Positions 46,591 to 58,587 of a stretch of 64,000 nucleotides of DNA are shown here, in pieces (the first letter of the stretch is position 1; each line of letters starts with the position of its first letter). This DNA comes from Myotis daubentonii (taxonomy: Eukaryota > Chordata > Mammalia > Chiroptera > Vespertilionidae): the NCBI RefSeq assembly GCF_963259705.1, contig NC_081861.1, forward strand, positions 64,337,623 through 64,401,622. Reading direction: 5' to 3'. The notes under the pieces were generated by a model that saw only the letters and a program-made list of their open reading frames with translations, had not been told where the DNA came from and searched no databases. The translations under genes were made by a program, and so were the position numbers.

Positions 46591-47739
46591 TGAATGAATG
46601 AGTGAATAAAATGCTAGAGATTATCTTCATCTCATTCAGCAATTTTGTTTGTTTTCACAGGTTATATTTACACTTTCTTTCAATGAATAGTACCCGTGTA
46701 ATCTCAGAATACAAATGCATGCAGGCACCTGATTTCATGGGGCCAGATTTATTTGGGAATTCAGAAATGTTGGATTTTAGAAAGGTGAACTGGAGTATAT
46801 GTTGCTACTGGAAAGCAGCTCAAGTGGATCTGAAGCAGCACTCATCTAAAAATTTAAGTAAATGGGATACAAAGTTTATGAAACATAAACCCCAGTCAGT
46901 TTGGTTCAAGTTTTACTGAACTGAGTAGGTTCGGGACCAAATTTGGAAAACCTATGTTTTCAAAGCATTTTGGATTTTGAAATTACAGATGTGAGGTTGT
47001 GAACCTATACTAGTTCCTATCAAGGCTAATTGAAATGACAAATATGACCATGTAGCCCTCCTTCCAGTATGAGTTTTTGTTGTTTGTTTTTGACCCCATT
47101 TTTTAGCTAGAGGAGAAAGGCCTTGAGTTCCATAAGGGTCCTTTGGAATATGGAAGAGAAGGTTTGGAATCCCATTGATGGAGTAAACTCAGGCAGAATT
47201 AGAATCAACCCTTTTCATGAGGGGATGTCGGAGAATCAGGCGAACGCCAGCCTATGAATGCCAGAGACTTGGAGAAAGGCAATTTCTTCAGAACACACCC
47301 AGGCTCAGTCTGGCACCCCAGTTGTGAGGTTGAATACAGGACAGCAATATGTTTGCACCTCAAAATATTTTGAGCTTTAAGAAACATAGGGAGGCAGCAT
47401 TGCCAGAACTGAGAACCAGCATCAAGAGGTTTTGACCAGTAGAGCACTGGAAAAAAAGGACTTAAATTAACATGAGAAAAATATTTGTCCTGTGGGTAGG
47501 TGTGGGGGGTAGGGATCCCAGGAATTCTCTGACATAAGGGGCGGGAGGAGGAGTTGGTGGGAGCTGGAGATCTGACTGTAGATGGGTGAATATTTCATGC
47601 TAGTGAGATTTGAGTATTAATGTTATTATGCCCTTTTATATAATGCAAGTTGAAAAGGCCTGGGGAATTTCAGAGAGTTACATATTAGTTAAAATGAAAC
47701 TTTTATACCATAATAAACTAAAGTTATTTTAAAATTATT
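46591..47739. other. No recognised repeat or gene
   Basis: A 105-codon frame (46,602-46,919) lacks recognised domains. Nothing else identified. Confidence 0.35.
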
Positions 47740-47959
47740 GCTGAAACCGGTTTGGCTCAGTGGATAGAGCGTCGGCCTGCAGACTGAAAGGTCCCAGGTT
47801 CGATTCCGGTCAAGGGCAAGTACCTGGGTTGCAGGCACATCCCCAGTAGGAGATGTGCAGGAGGCAGCTGATCGATGTTTCTCTCTCATCGATGTTTCTA
47901 ACTCTCTATCTCTCTCCCTTCCTCTCTGTAAAAAATCAATAAAATATATTTAAAAAAAA
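47740..47959 (+). mobile_element. VES SINE, close to consensus, 10-bp target duplication
   Basis: TAAAATTATT at 47,730-47,739 and 47,960-47,969. Head CCGGTTTGGCTCAGTGGATA, GCGTCGGCCTGCAGACTGAA, intact B box GGTTCGATTCCGGTCAAGG, ATCGATGTTTCTCTCTCATC. One of the least diverged VES copies here. Confidence 0.96.
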
Positions 47960-48172
47960 TAAAATTATTATTTTTAGGTGGTATGGGGTATTTGGCCTGG
48001 AACTGTACTGCTACCATTTGTTTGATTAATAATTATTTAGAAAAAAAATTCTAGGAGGCCAAAGGTTATTTTACACTGGGCGCATGCACACACACATACA
48101 CACAGACACAACTAACCAACAAACAAAAAAAACGTATGGTCTTAGCACAGGTGTCTAGAATGAGGGATGGAT

Positions 48173-48402
48173 CGGCCCTGGCCTGGTAGTTCAGTGGGTA
48201 GTCGGTTAGAGTGTTGTCCTGATTTGCCAAGGTTGCCAGTCCAATCTCCAGTCAGGACATACACAGGACGCAACAAATGAATGCATAAATGAGTGGAACA
48301 ACAAATCAATCTTTCTCTCTCTTTCCCCTTCCTCTCTCTCCAAAATCAAGCAATCAATATAAACAAACAAACAAACAAACAAACAAATAAATAAATAATA
48401 AA
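48173..48402 (+). mobile_element. VES-related SINE with (CAAA)n tail
   Basis: Head GGCCCTGGCCTGGTAGTTCA, body GAGTGGAACAACAAATCAAT, CT-rich region, then (AAAC)n at 48,358-48,390 and (AAAT)n. AATGAGGGATG and AATGAAGGATG flank it. Confidence 0.92.
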
Positions 48403-48683
48403 ATGAAGGATGAACCTGTGCAGCAACTATCTGATAGTTGGCTCTTTAAAATTATCATTTGGTTTTTGTTACTTTGTCAATAATTCACCCTCTAAAAAAT
48501 ATTCTTGTCAGAATCATCATTGACCCATTTGGGGGTTTTTTGGTGGCATTTTAACCTCATAATTAAGTACCTTTAAGAGAAAAAAATATTTCCAGAGGGG
48601 AAGACCAGGATCATTTCCATTCTATCCTAAATAATACAAATGAATGATAAAAGACATTGAAGTATTTTAAGATAAAAGAATAA
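48403..48683. other. No recognised repeat or gene
   Basis: Short AT-rich spacer. Confidence 0.35.
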
Positions 48684-48868
48684 CCCAGCTGGTGTGTCTT
48701 AGTGGTTGAGCATCAGTCTATGAACCAAGGTGGTCACAGTTCAATGCCCTTCCATTCTCGGGCAGGGCACATGCCCAGGTTGTGGGCCTATCAGTGATTC
48801 TCATTGTTGACGTTTCTATCTCTCCCTCTCCCTTCCTCTCTGAAATAAATAAAAATATATTTTTAAAA
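48684..48868 (+). mobile_element. VES SINE with internal deletion
   Basis: Head CCCAGCTGGTGTGTCTTAGT, GTCACAGTTCAATGCCC, then GGGCAGGGCACATGCCCAGG passes to TATCAGTGATTCTCATTG, skipping about 25-30 bp of body. AGATAAAAGAATAA and AGATAAAATAATAG flank it. Confidence 0.9.
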
Positions 48869-50322
48869 AAGATAAAATAATAGAATAATTTGGGATTTTA
48901 AATTTAATATTCAAAAAGTTATTGAAGCAATATAAAACCACTATGTTCATTTGCACTTATTAGTTTAAAGTGAATCAATAATGTATATTTATTTTACTTC
49001 CTGTAAAAGGTCTTAATATCAGCAATTATAATGTTAGAGTTATTAAAATCAATTAAAGAACCAAATGTGCTAATTTTTCCTTTAAGCATTGAAGACATTT
49101 TCAAGTTTTAAATGTGTATGAAACATTTTAAAATTGGTTGCAAGTTTTTAAATTAAAGGAGCAAGTTAAACTAAAAAAGCATGCAAAGGCACTTATGTTT
49201 TAATTTGGAAAGAAATATCAGTAGAAACAACCTTACAAAGATAATGTCAATTTGCAGCCACAGAAGCCAATTTTAATGTGAGGGAAATAAATTGCAACAA
49301 TAAGAATTTATTTAGGAAACAGTGGCATCACCTTTAAAAGTTAAATCACATATTCATTTCATGTAATCACTTGTTAAAACTCTGGTCTGTCCTAATTTGT
49401 TTTCGATAAGCCACTAATATTGTCCATATCATTCCTCTTCAAAGCTCCCTGTATTGGTTTTTCTCTTTGTTCTACAGCATTGCCATTAATAAGGGATTTC
49501 AAATGTGTAATGGAAAGAATGGTTAAAAATTCCATCGATTCATTGTTAACCAGAAAGCATTGTAGAGCCATTTGAAAGAGATGTAGTATGGTAACAGATT
49601 GGGGTAGGAAAAGAAAGAAAGGAAGAAAATAAATGTAAATATTAGTGAACTCATTTTCCCTGTAGGAGTATTGATTTCATTCATCTTACTTGATAGATAG
49701 GATGACTAAGCAAAAATACCAAATCCAAAGGCATAAATTAAACAGGAAACAGAAGTGTAGTAGAGGATGGGTGAAATGATGAATGTTACTTTGTTAAAAG
49801 AAGAAAAAATGCAATCCTTCTTCATGAGAGATTCATAATTTTTCTTCTGCTTCTCAAGCCATTTTAATAAGCATTTGATAAATGTCCATTTAGCCTTAAG
49901 AGAAAAATCATGTTTAAAATTTTGGTTCACTGGTCATCTTTAAGATATTTCATCTCAATAAAAATAACTTGATCAGATTCCCTGTACAATTGTTTAATGC
50001 CTTAGCTTTAACTTTCTAATAGTCATAGAGAAACACTAAGAAATTTCATCATGAGCAATAGCAAATTCATGACAAAATAGTTCATTGTATATATTTCCCC
50101 AGTAACACTGAGAAGAGTTTATATGAAAATTTCACTACAGATATTGGTCTCAGTAGCAGTAGCTAGCACATTATTTCAACTGCATATATGCAGACTTAAG
50201 ATGAAGCTGTTCTCAGAGGGATTCCATGATATTAAAATGTTATGGTTTGTGAAAATTGTAAAAACTGTGGAATGAAGGTTGAGAACGCAAATATTTACAA
50301 CTGGTAGTGTGCATGCCAGCTG

Positions 50323-50323
<1 letters not shown>
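48869..50323. other. No recognised repeat or gene
   Basis: Long AT-rich stretch without recognised repeats, a possible unique region. Confidence 0.35.

Positions 50324-50366
<43 letters not shown>
50324..50366. repeat. (AT)n microsatellite
   Basis: About 21 AT dinucleotides. Confidence 0.97.
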
Positions 50367-50370
<4 letters not shown>

Positions 50371-50899
50371 GTTTCAAAAAGAATTGGAAGGGATAACAGA
50401 ACAAACACTGTTTCTCTCATTTCATATATAAGCCTAGGCTTTCCATTTATCTCCATTGAGTAGATGGTCTATTTCAAATAGTAGTGCTAAAAGGCATTTT
50501 TTTCTAGCAAAAGTTATGTTATATCCCGAATGAAAATAAAAGGAAAAAGAAAGATTTATTGAAATTTTATTGGTCATTTTGGGAAGATAGAATTTACTTG
50601 AAAAAAACATATAAAAGTATAATATGTGCACAAACTATAGTCTTTAATGATATCTTAACATTTGTTGCTCTGGTTTAAATAGTGTACATTTTTAATAGTT
50701 TAGCATATAAGCAGTAGCAGTATTTTGTGTGGCTTTGTTGAGGAAAAAAATAGTATTTGATCTGACCACATGTCTGATAGGCAGGAAATATGAGGGAGTG
50801 AGAAACAATCTATATGCAAAAACATCTTTATTAGTGGGAGAAGAAATGTAATTTGGATGACATTTCAGACTTATTATTAACAACAACTATTCTGTATTT
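50367..50899. other. No recognised repeat or gene
   Basis: AT-rich, nothing identified. Confidence 0.35.
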
Positions 50900-51095
50900 A
50901 GTTCCTGTTCTGTGGCAGGAAATTTGTAATATTAGCTTATATGTATAATCATTGCAATGTTCCAGTGAGGTATTCCTGTTATTATCTCATTTACAAACTC
51001 TGCTACAGAAGCTCAGAGAGGATGTGATTTGCCCATGGTTACAAAGCTAGTAAATGGCAGTTGGGCTTCAGAACCATATGTTATTCACCTAACAT
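50900..51095 (+). repeat. MIR SINE (ancient)
   Basis: TATTATCTCATTTACAAACT, CAGAAGCTCAGAGAGGATGT, ATTTGCCCATGGTTACAAAG and CTAGTAAATGGCAGTTGGGC follow the MIR core and 3' part. Confidence 0.8.
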
Positions 51096-51122
51096 AGCCT
51101 GAAAGAAAGTACCTAAGTTTTT

Positions 51123-51271
51123 CTTTTTTAAAAATATATATTTTATTGATTTTTTTTTCACAGAGAGGAAGGGAAAGGGATAGAGATTTAGAAACATCAA
51201 TGAGAGAGAGAGAAACATTGATCAGCTGCCTCCTGCACACCCCCTACTGGGGATGTGCCCGCAACCAAGGC
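51123..51271 (-). mobile_element. 5'-truncated VES SINE, minus strand
   Basis: Tail and body are present (TTTTATTGATTTTTTTTTCA, ACATTGATCAGCTGCCTCCT, CCCCTACTGGGGATGTGCCC) but the tRNA-like head with both Pol III boxes is missing. AGTACCTAAGTT before (about 51,109) and after (51,272) is its target duplication, so the truncation dates from insertion. Confidence 0.92.
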
Positions 51272-51283
51272 AGTACCTAAGTT

Positions 51284-52024
51284 CTCAACAGTGAAATATC
51301 AGTCTTGGGCAGTGGGTATAATGCAAGGTTATTTCACTGATAGGGAGAGAGCATGATGACTGCACTATTTTGAATTTTCCCACTGTTTAAGGGAAATTGA
51401 GCAGAGGTGTCATAACCTTCTTATCTGGAAATGTTTACCTGAAAATGAAGCAAAACCAGCAAAAATTCCTGGGCTGATCTTTGCCATATGAGCAAACACA
51501 GATAACAAGGAAAAATAAACTCTGGAATTGCTGATCATCATAAAATATTTTCTAAAGGGTTGAAAGTAGTTTAAAAATGCCTTTTCCAAGAAACATTATC
51601 TCCAGTGGTTTTTAGCAGCTGGAGATATTGTGTCATTTAGATATGGCTATTTGTCAATATACTCAGAGAAATAGTATTATTTTTTATTGTTGTACATGAT
51701 CACTAATTACAAAAGGCAGTTAACTCAAAGATATATCCCATCTCTTTTAATGAAAACATAGTATTATTTTCCATGTATTTCTCATTCAAAATTGCCAAAA
51801 CCAGCTCTGGATATGCATCTGCAGTGTTCCATACAGAACAATTTGCACCAGATAATATGGATGTTTGACTACTTTGTTAAGTCAAATTAGAGATGGAAAA
51901 ACAATCCATTGTGGGGAGGGGGGAAGCTAAAAACACGAGGCTTTTGCTCACTCTTGGATCTCTTGCTAATGTTTTGGGTTAAAGAGAGATTTTATGAATT
52001 TGGGAAATTTCTTATACATTTACT
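51284..52024. other. No recognised repeat or gene
   Basis: AT-rich, nothing identified. Confidence 0.35.
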
Positions 52025-52030
52025 CTAATG

Positions 52031-52243
52031 CAGCGGTTCTCAACCCCTGGGTCGCGACCCCTTTGGCGGTCGAACGAGCCTTTCACAGGGGTTGCCTAAA
52101 ACCATCCTGCATATCAGATATTTACATTACAATTCAATAACAGTAGCAACATTACAGTTATGAAGTAGCAACGAAAATCATTTTATGGTTGGGTCACAAC
52201 ATGAAGAACTGTATTTAAAGGGCCATAAGGTTGAGAACCACTG
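52031..52243. mobile_element. SPIN/OC3-like hAT transposon (213 bp)
   Basis: Starts CAGCGGTTCTCAACCCCTGG, continues TCGCGACCCCTTTGGCGG, and ends GGTTGAGAACCACTG. This is the hallmark end of the SPIN/OposCharlie3 hAT group, with the interior AAGTAGCAACGAAAATCATT. CTAATG flanks both sides (52,025-52,030, 52,244-52,249). No transposase frame. Confidence 0.88.
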
Positions 52244-52275
52244 CTAATGTGATAATCACTTAAAATTGGAGTCAG

Positions 52276-52474
52276 AGCCTGGCCGGCGTGGTTCAGTGAT
52301 TGAGTGCTGACCTATGAACCAGGAGGTCACAGTTTGATTCCCGATAGGGGTTGTGGGCTGATCCCCAGTAGAGGCGTGCAGGAGACAGCCGATCAATGAT
52401 TCTCTCTCATCACTGATGTTTCTATCTTTCTCTCCCTCTCCCTTCCTCTCTGAAATCAATAAAAAAATATTTTT
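52276..52474 (+). mobile_element. VES SINE, partly deleted
   Basis: Head GCCTGGCCGGCGTGGTTCAG, GGTCACAGTTTGATTCCCG, then a deletion before GGGTTGTGGGCTGATCCCC. AAAATTGGAGTCAGA before and AAAATTGGAGGGAGA after are the target duplication. Confidence 0.93.
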
Positions 52475-52489
52475 AAAAATTGGAGGGAG

Positions 52490-53199
52490 AAAATCTTAGA
52501 AAAGCAAAATTGACCCTCTGTGGCTGTTATCTGGAAGAAGGATTCTCCTCTACCCTTCTAGGCTCTCTGGCTGCATTGAGAATTAAATGGACATAAGAGA
52601 TTAACAGGATAAATTTTTAATTTTCTATATATGGGGCTTCATAAGAATATGAGGTCCATAGATGGTCAAGCAATTGGGGCCTATTTGCCTTTCTGAACCC
52701 AGGAAAAGGGGTACGAGTCTGGGACTTCAAAAGGAAAGCATTTTATATGGAGATGATAAATGTTTGTAGGGCCATGTAGAGACAATGGAATGTAGAGAGG
52801 ACTGTGGTCTCCAAGCCCTGCCAAATCCCCCCTCCACAGGTAGCCATATTCTTTGTGGTTATCTCTGGTGATAGCTCTTCTTCCTGGGATAGGCCCGCTA
52901 GCTAAATTCCTTTAAGCAGTTACGAGGGAGGTAAAATGCTCTTCCAGAGCCTTTTGTTTCTTAAAAACAATCAGCCTAAAATGATCTCCTGCCAAGGAGA
53001 CATATTTTGAAGTGGCAAAACCCTGCTTCCCTGTACCAGGGTTCTTAGATGAATTACGTTTAGGACGACACAGAATTTCTAGTTCTCACCCAAGTATGTC
53101 CATGATGTAAACATGATCAAACTTCAATCATATGCTAATGCCCAAATCTATCTGTAATCTTTGTAATGTGTTCATTGTAAACAAGTTGGAGCTGGGAAG
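52490..53199. other. No recognised repeat or gene
   Basis: Nothing specific identified. Confidence 0.35.
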
Positions 53200-53340
53200 A
53201 ACCTTTATGATGACATAATGACAGAGGAGAAAAATTAGGTCTAGAGAAGGAAGTGGTTTACTCATGATGGCAGCTAATTGGTGACAGAACTAGGACTAGA
53301 ACCAGAAGCTCCTCTCCTATTTCATGTACTTTAAGTTGCT
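53200..53340 (+). repeat. MIR SINE fragment (ancient)
   Basis: GGTCTAGAGAAGGAAGTGG, CAGCTAATTGGTGACAGAAC and AGGACTAGAACCAGAAGCTC match the MIR 3' part. Confidence 0.6.
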
Positions 53341-54879
53341 TCTCTTCAATTTTATCTGCAGATACGGGAAGCAGTTAATGACCTCTTTTCTTTGTACTAC
53401 TATAAGTAACGCACTCATGACAAACATTTCCTGAAAAATGTAACTTGAGAGATCACTTCCTTACAGTTAGGTATGTATAAGTTCATTGTTTATGCCAAGG
53501 AAAGAATGTGTGAGGACAATTCATGCTTTATTATAAGCATTCTACTGTAATACCCTTTCTGCGGTCTAGGGAACACTTCTATATGTCTATTTCATTCCAT
53601 TTTGTTTCTTAAACTTAAAATTTAGTGCTTAATCCATAATTTAGAAAGATTCATTGATAGGGAAATATTTAAAGCTTTTTTCAATCTGTGGAACAAAGAA
53701 AATGATCATCAAATAACGGCCTGAAATATCTACAGAACGTCACACCCCTTTTTGGAAGGGATTAAGGACTATCACAAAAAGAATGGGGGAAAAAAAAAAC
53801 TTTTGTTTTCTGATAGTGAATAATATTAAATGACAATATTTGCTTGGCTTAACCTTGTGTCATTTTGTGCATACCTCACAGTTTTACTATACACTGTCAT
53901 ACTATGCCTCAGGATGCCATTCCCAGTTGAATGTTTCTTATATAAGTAAAGAGAAATCATAACTTTATGAATGATGATTGATATAGAAAATGTGCAGCTT
54001 AGAATTTGGCTTTTGGGGTTTGATAGCATTCTGATTATACACTGCTAAGGTTTTTCTCTTGTTGAAAGCTGTCTTCCTTAGCTCCATCAACACCCTTCCT
54101 TGAAATACTCTCTCTTCTTTTCCCCCTATCTTCCACTCTCCTTTTTCAAGTCCTCGCATATGCTAGTTTTTATGTGTTTCCCTCTGTCAGTCTTATTTGA
54201 CTCCCTTTATTTCCTTCCCTTGACATTTCCTTATTGAAGATCCTAGATGCTGGGGGATTAAGGGCTCAGAATTCACAGGATGGCTAAAATAGATAGGCTT
54301 ATCACAGATTGGCACTGAAGCCAGTGACACATTACTCGTGCCTCTGAAGTGGAAATGACTTTAGAGTTTGAAATAGGTTCTCTTAATTTTTCTTAAACTA
54401 AATGCAGTATGGCTTTATTGATATGGCTTACAGCTCTTTGATTCAGGTTGCTGACAGAGACACCCCAGGGTTTTCTGGATTCAAAGGGGGGAAGGTAAGA
54501 GGGAGATAGGAATGATTGAGATCTTTAAAGAAGAGTTGGCAGATGCACAGAAGAGAACCTTCCTATCAACAAGAAAGAGAGACCCTGAACCAGTTGGATG
54601 ATAGATCAGTACATAGAGGTGAGAGAAATCTCAGCTAAGATATGTATCTTTGATGGTACAGGAAAAATAGGCTTAATAATATTGCTACTCACTTCAGATC
54701 TCTTTGCTTTGTATATAAAGGAGTTTAAAATTAAAGGTCGATTGACTTGATTATTAACAATAGGAATGAGTTTAAATAATCCTTCAGTAAACATCTTAAT
54801 CTGATTCCTCAGTAGCCAGAAAAAGTTTGAGCCCTTTACCAACCCACCTCTGGACATTGTTGGATACTACTCTTCTCTT
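53341..54879. other. No recognised repeat or gene
   Basis: AT-rich; short frames on the minus strand near 53,826-54,159 and 54,606-54,857 have no recognised domain. Confidence 0.35.
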
Positions 54880-54937
54880 TTGTTAATCCCCCCGCAAGGA
54901 TATTTTTCCATTGATTTTCAGAGAGATTGGAAGAGAG

Positions 54938-54972
<35 letters not shown>

Positions 54973-55130
54973 AATGTGAGAGACATACATTGATTGGTTG
55001 CCTCCTGCATGCATCTGGACCGGGGCCAGAATTGAACCTATAACCTAGGTACATGCTCTTGACCAGGAATTGAACCCATGACATTTTGTCCCAGGGCCGT
55101 TGCTCTAACCGCTGAGTGAAATTGGCCAGG
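54880..55130 (-). mobile_element. VES SINE, minus strand, near full length
   Basis: 3' end TTGTTAATCCCCCCGCAAGG, (AG)n at 54,937-54,971, ATCAATGTGAGAGACATACA, GACCAGGAATTGAACCCATG, head ending GTGAAATTGGCCAGG. Confidence 0.92.
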
Positions 55131-55940
55131 AATGACTTATCTTTTAAAGAAAATATTCAAGTAAAGATGACACTTATTAACACAGGGACTTGTCCAGAAA
55201 GGTTTGTGGGTAGCCTGACAATGCATTTGTTTCCTTGCTCCTTGTAAATAAATCCATGTTATCAGAAGCCTTTTCTTTTAGATTCTTGTGTTCTTCAGAA
55301 GACTGTACCTTGATTTATTAAGATAAATCACAGAAAACCTTTGGGGTAAAGATTGGCATTTAAAAAATACTCATAACCACTCTGGACTGTGTTGTTGTTG
55401 TTTTTTAAAGAATGAAATGGGCTTTTGGAAAATAATAAAGCAATACTTAATTTATCGCACATTAAGACAGATGCTAACCGTACAGGGAACAACAGAGACT
55501 ATGATGTCCTTGTCCCTTTTTTATATACAGTATTGACTTACTGTTTATTGACCATGCTTTGTGTATCATTTTCTAGGCAATTATATTACTAATCTTATTG
55601 TGCTTTATATAGTAGAACTGACCTATTCATAAGCACATTTTCAGGAAAATAAAGACAACTTCTATCATAGTTAGATCTATATAAGCTTAATTGAAACTAT
55701 TTATACCTAATTTGTCTTTAAATTGCCATGGATTGTACATATCTTCCCACCATATTGTTATTGACTGGAAATGTAACTCATAAATGGCATTCACACCCTA
55801 AATTGCCATAATCAACTCTGCTCTGGAACTGGTGGTGATAGTTTGTCATTTCCCTTTGAATACTGCCTGCCTTTATTGCAGAAATGAAACTGAATGAAAG
55901 TAAATAAATTAATTGAGTGAAATATATTTCTTTAATATTA
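55131..55940. other. No recognised repeat or gene
   Basis: AT-rich, nothing identified. Confidence 0.35.
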
Positions 55941-56323
55941 TCCTATATAATAAAATTCTAATATGCAAATTGACTGAATGGCAAAATGACCAGTTGCTAT
56001 GATGCACACTGACCACCAGGGGGCAGACGCTCAATGCAGGAGCTTCCCCCTGGTAGTCAGTGTACTCCCACAGGGGGAGTGCTGCTCAGCCAGAAGATGG
56101 GCTCACTGCTGGTGAGTGCAGCGGTGGTGGCGGGAGCCTCTACTGCTTCCATGGCAGCACTAAGGAGCGGCGAGTCAAACAGTAAGAAGCGAGCAGGCGG
56201 GCAGTTAGGAGTGAGGGGTCTAAACCAGCAGTTGGACATCCCTTGAGGGGTCCCGAATTGCAAGAGGGCATAGGCCGGGCTGAGTGAACCCCCTTGCATG
56301 AATTTTGTGCATCGGGCCTCTAG
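55941..56323 (+). mobile_element. HeliBat-type Helitron (383 bp), textbook ends
   Basis: TCCTATATAATAAAATTCTA at 55,941 preceded by A; ATCGGGCCTCTAG ending at 56,323 followed by T. The internal TGACCACCAGGGGGCAGACG and GGAGCTTCCCCCTGGTAGTC pair is the same as in the copy at 43,922. Non-coding. Confidence 0.95.
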
Positions 56324-56529
56324 TATAATCTATAAGTGCCTAGAATAGCTTGCTAATATAAACTTGTTTTTGTGTGTCCTTTAAAACAAAGGTGTTTTTT
56401 TAGGGGGTCACCTTTCTTTGTCTCCATGTGTTCTCTTTCAGGTAAAGAGATTGCATGTATCACACTGTTATTCCTACATGCCTGCCTCTACGAGTATACT
56501 GTGGCATCTAGTTTACTCGCACATTCTGT

Positions 56530-56975
56530 TCTTAATATTTATTGCTGCGTTAAAAAATATTCCAAAACATAATGGTTAATAGTGGTTTAAAACAACAATA
56601 TTGTTATTATTATTAGCAGCAGCAGTAGTAGTAGATGCTGTGTGCAGTCATAGTAGTTTATTTTATGAATTTGTGAATCAGAAATTTGGCAAGAGCTTGG
56701 CGGGGTTGTTCAACTCTTTCTGACATGGCAGAAGTCTGGGCAGCTAATGCTGGAGAACCTACTTACAAAATGCTTCTTCACACAGATATCTGTCTTGTAC
56801 TCTTTGGTTTCTCTTTCTTCTTCAAATGGTGTCTTATTTTGCAGGACTTCTCCATATGTCTTGGGTTTCTCACAGTATGATAGCCTCAGACTAATCAGAC
56901 TTCTTATATGGCACCTGGTTTTCCCAGAGCAAGTGTTCCCAGAGGCCCAGACTTCCTATGACCTAACTTAGAACC
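56530..56975 (+). repeat. MaLR-like LTR remnant (tentative)
   Basis: TTGCTGCGTTAAAAAATATT, TAATGGTTAATAGTGGTTTA, AACAACAATATTGTTATTAT and TTTGGCAAGAGCTTGGCGGG are reminiscent of an old MaLR-type LTR. Strongly diverged. Confidence 0.35.
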
Positions 56976-57017
56976 CCTAGAAATTCACTTCTCCCACATT
57001 CAATTGGTAAAGAAAGT

Positions 57018-57221
57018 TTTCTTTTTAAATGTTTTTATTTCAGAGGGGAGAGGAGGGGGAGGGATAGAAACATCAGTGATAAAAATTGTGGATGGGTTGC
57101 CTCCTGTAAGCCCCCTACTGGAGATCCAGGCCACAACCCGGGCATGTGCCCTAACCAGGAATCCAACCGTGACCTCCTAGTCCATGGATCAATACTCAAC
57201 CACTTAGCCACACAGGCCAGG
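57018..57221 (-). mobile_element. VES SINE, minus strand
   Basis: Tail TTTTTAAATGTTTTTATTTC, body GGTTGCCTCCTGTAAGCCCC, CCAGGAATCCAACCGTGACC, head ending TAGCCACACAGGCCAGGC. GGTAAAGAAAGTTTT and GGTAAGGCAAGTTTT flank it. Confidence 0.9.
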
Positions 57222-57312
57222 CGGTAAGGCAAGTTTTTAAGCCAAGCTCTATTCAAGAGAAGGGAAGAAATAGACTCCACCTCTCAATCAGGGGATGGCA
57301 TAAACATTATAG

Positions 57313-58579
57313 CAAGCATGTCAAACTCAAAGCCTAACACAGGCCAAATAAATAAGGTTTAAGTTTATGTTGGCAGCAAAAAAACAAAAGCTTTAATTTT
57401 CATAGAAATGTAGGTTTATTTTGATAGATATATGCTGAATACAAAGGGCTGAAATAAATGAGTCATCATTAATATAAAATAATAGAACATTTTAATAAAA
57501 ATTAATATTTTTTTCTTGAACATTAACTTACCAGACACTGAATAACTACACAAATTAATAAGCATAACGCAAATAAACCTATTTTTCTTTCTTTTTTTTT
57601 TTTGATGCTCAGTTTCCTTTAATGACCCCCAGTACCCGGGAGGGCAGGTGCAGGCAGCTCGGTGAGGGCAAGCGATGTTCACTTGTAGATCTTGCCCTGA
57701 TTGAAGGCTTTGCCCACTTGCTGGAAGGCCCCCTCCCAGCAAAAGTACTCTCGCACCAGCGTCTGGGTCTCCGCGCTGCCGGGATCCAGCTTCGGCCACG
57801 TGTATGACTCATAGTCCACCTGTCAGTCTGGACTCAGCGGAAAGGCGAGCTCCTGGCCTCAGAAGACCCAGACTCCAGAAATGGAGCTGCTGTTGTTGGT
57901 TCCAAAGAGGATGACACTGGCAAAGGCGTTCTTCCTCAGCTTGTCCAACCGCTGGAACATTCCAGTGATGAGGTTGCAGCTCATGAAGGTCTGGGTGAGC
58001 TCTTCAGGGAATCGGTACTCGGCGTACCACCGGGACCAGCCATCCTTATCAAAGTGCTCCCAAAAGTATGGCAGTGCCATCGGCAGCGTGTCCTCGTTGG
58101 AGTACTTGCGCTTGAATTTGTCCAACACAAAGGTACTCTTGGGCAGGTGAGCAAAGGGGTCCTTGGCCTTGGGCTCCGCCGCCAGCGCCTGCTCACACTC
58201 GTCCATCTCCTCCTCCGGAGCGGGCGCAGCGGCCTTCTTCTTCTCGGAAAGCGAAATATTTCCTGTTGCGCACACCAAACAAGTCAGTTCAAGACCAATG
58301 ATGTGGCAATTGGCTACTAAAATATTTACTGCTAGTATTAGTGGAGAGAAATGGTGCACCTGCACATGCGCTTAAGGGAAATGAATGCAATACGATTATA
58401 GTAATCAGTCATTAGCGAATGTTGTAGTTCATTATTAATAATTATGTGTAACAGGATATTGTAAGAATTCAGTCATGAAATTTTTATTAAAACGTTTCTT
58501 ACATACTGTTATATTGTCTGGGCTGCAAAATTCGTTGTGGGCAGCATGTGGCCTGCAGGCTGGGAGTTTCACATGCTTG
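57313..58579. mobile_element. hAT transposon (1,267 bp including a nested pseudogene)
   Basis: Inverted termini CAAGCATGTCAAACTC and, in reverse, CAAGCATGTGAAACTC. CATTATAG (57,305-57,312) and CATCATAG (58,580-58,587) are a target duplication with one mismatch. Without the nested EEF1G pseudogene the element is about 600 bp, non-coding. Confidence 0.88.
57589..58245 (-). pseudogene. EEF1G: Processed pseudogene of translation elongation factor 1-gamma, 5' truncated
   Basis: On the minus strand the sequence encodes the C-terminal domain of eEF1-gamma, a subunit of the EF1B guanine-exchange complex in translation (recognisable: [47 protein letters not shown]). It lacks introns and ends with the native stop (57,679-57,681), a short 3' UTR with an ATTAAA signal (57,618-57,623) and a poly(A) run seen as T's from 57,602 leftward. 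Those are marks of L1-mediated retroposition. Only about the last 180 codons of the ~437-residue protein are present. Two premature TGA codons (57,859-57,861 and 57,823-57,825) break it. It sits within a hAT element. Confidence 0.96.
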
Positions 58580-58587
58580 CATCATAG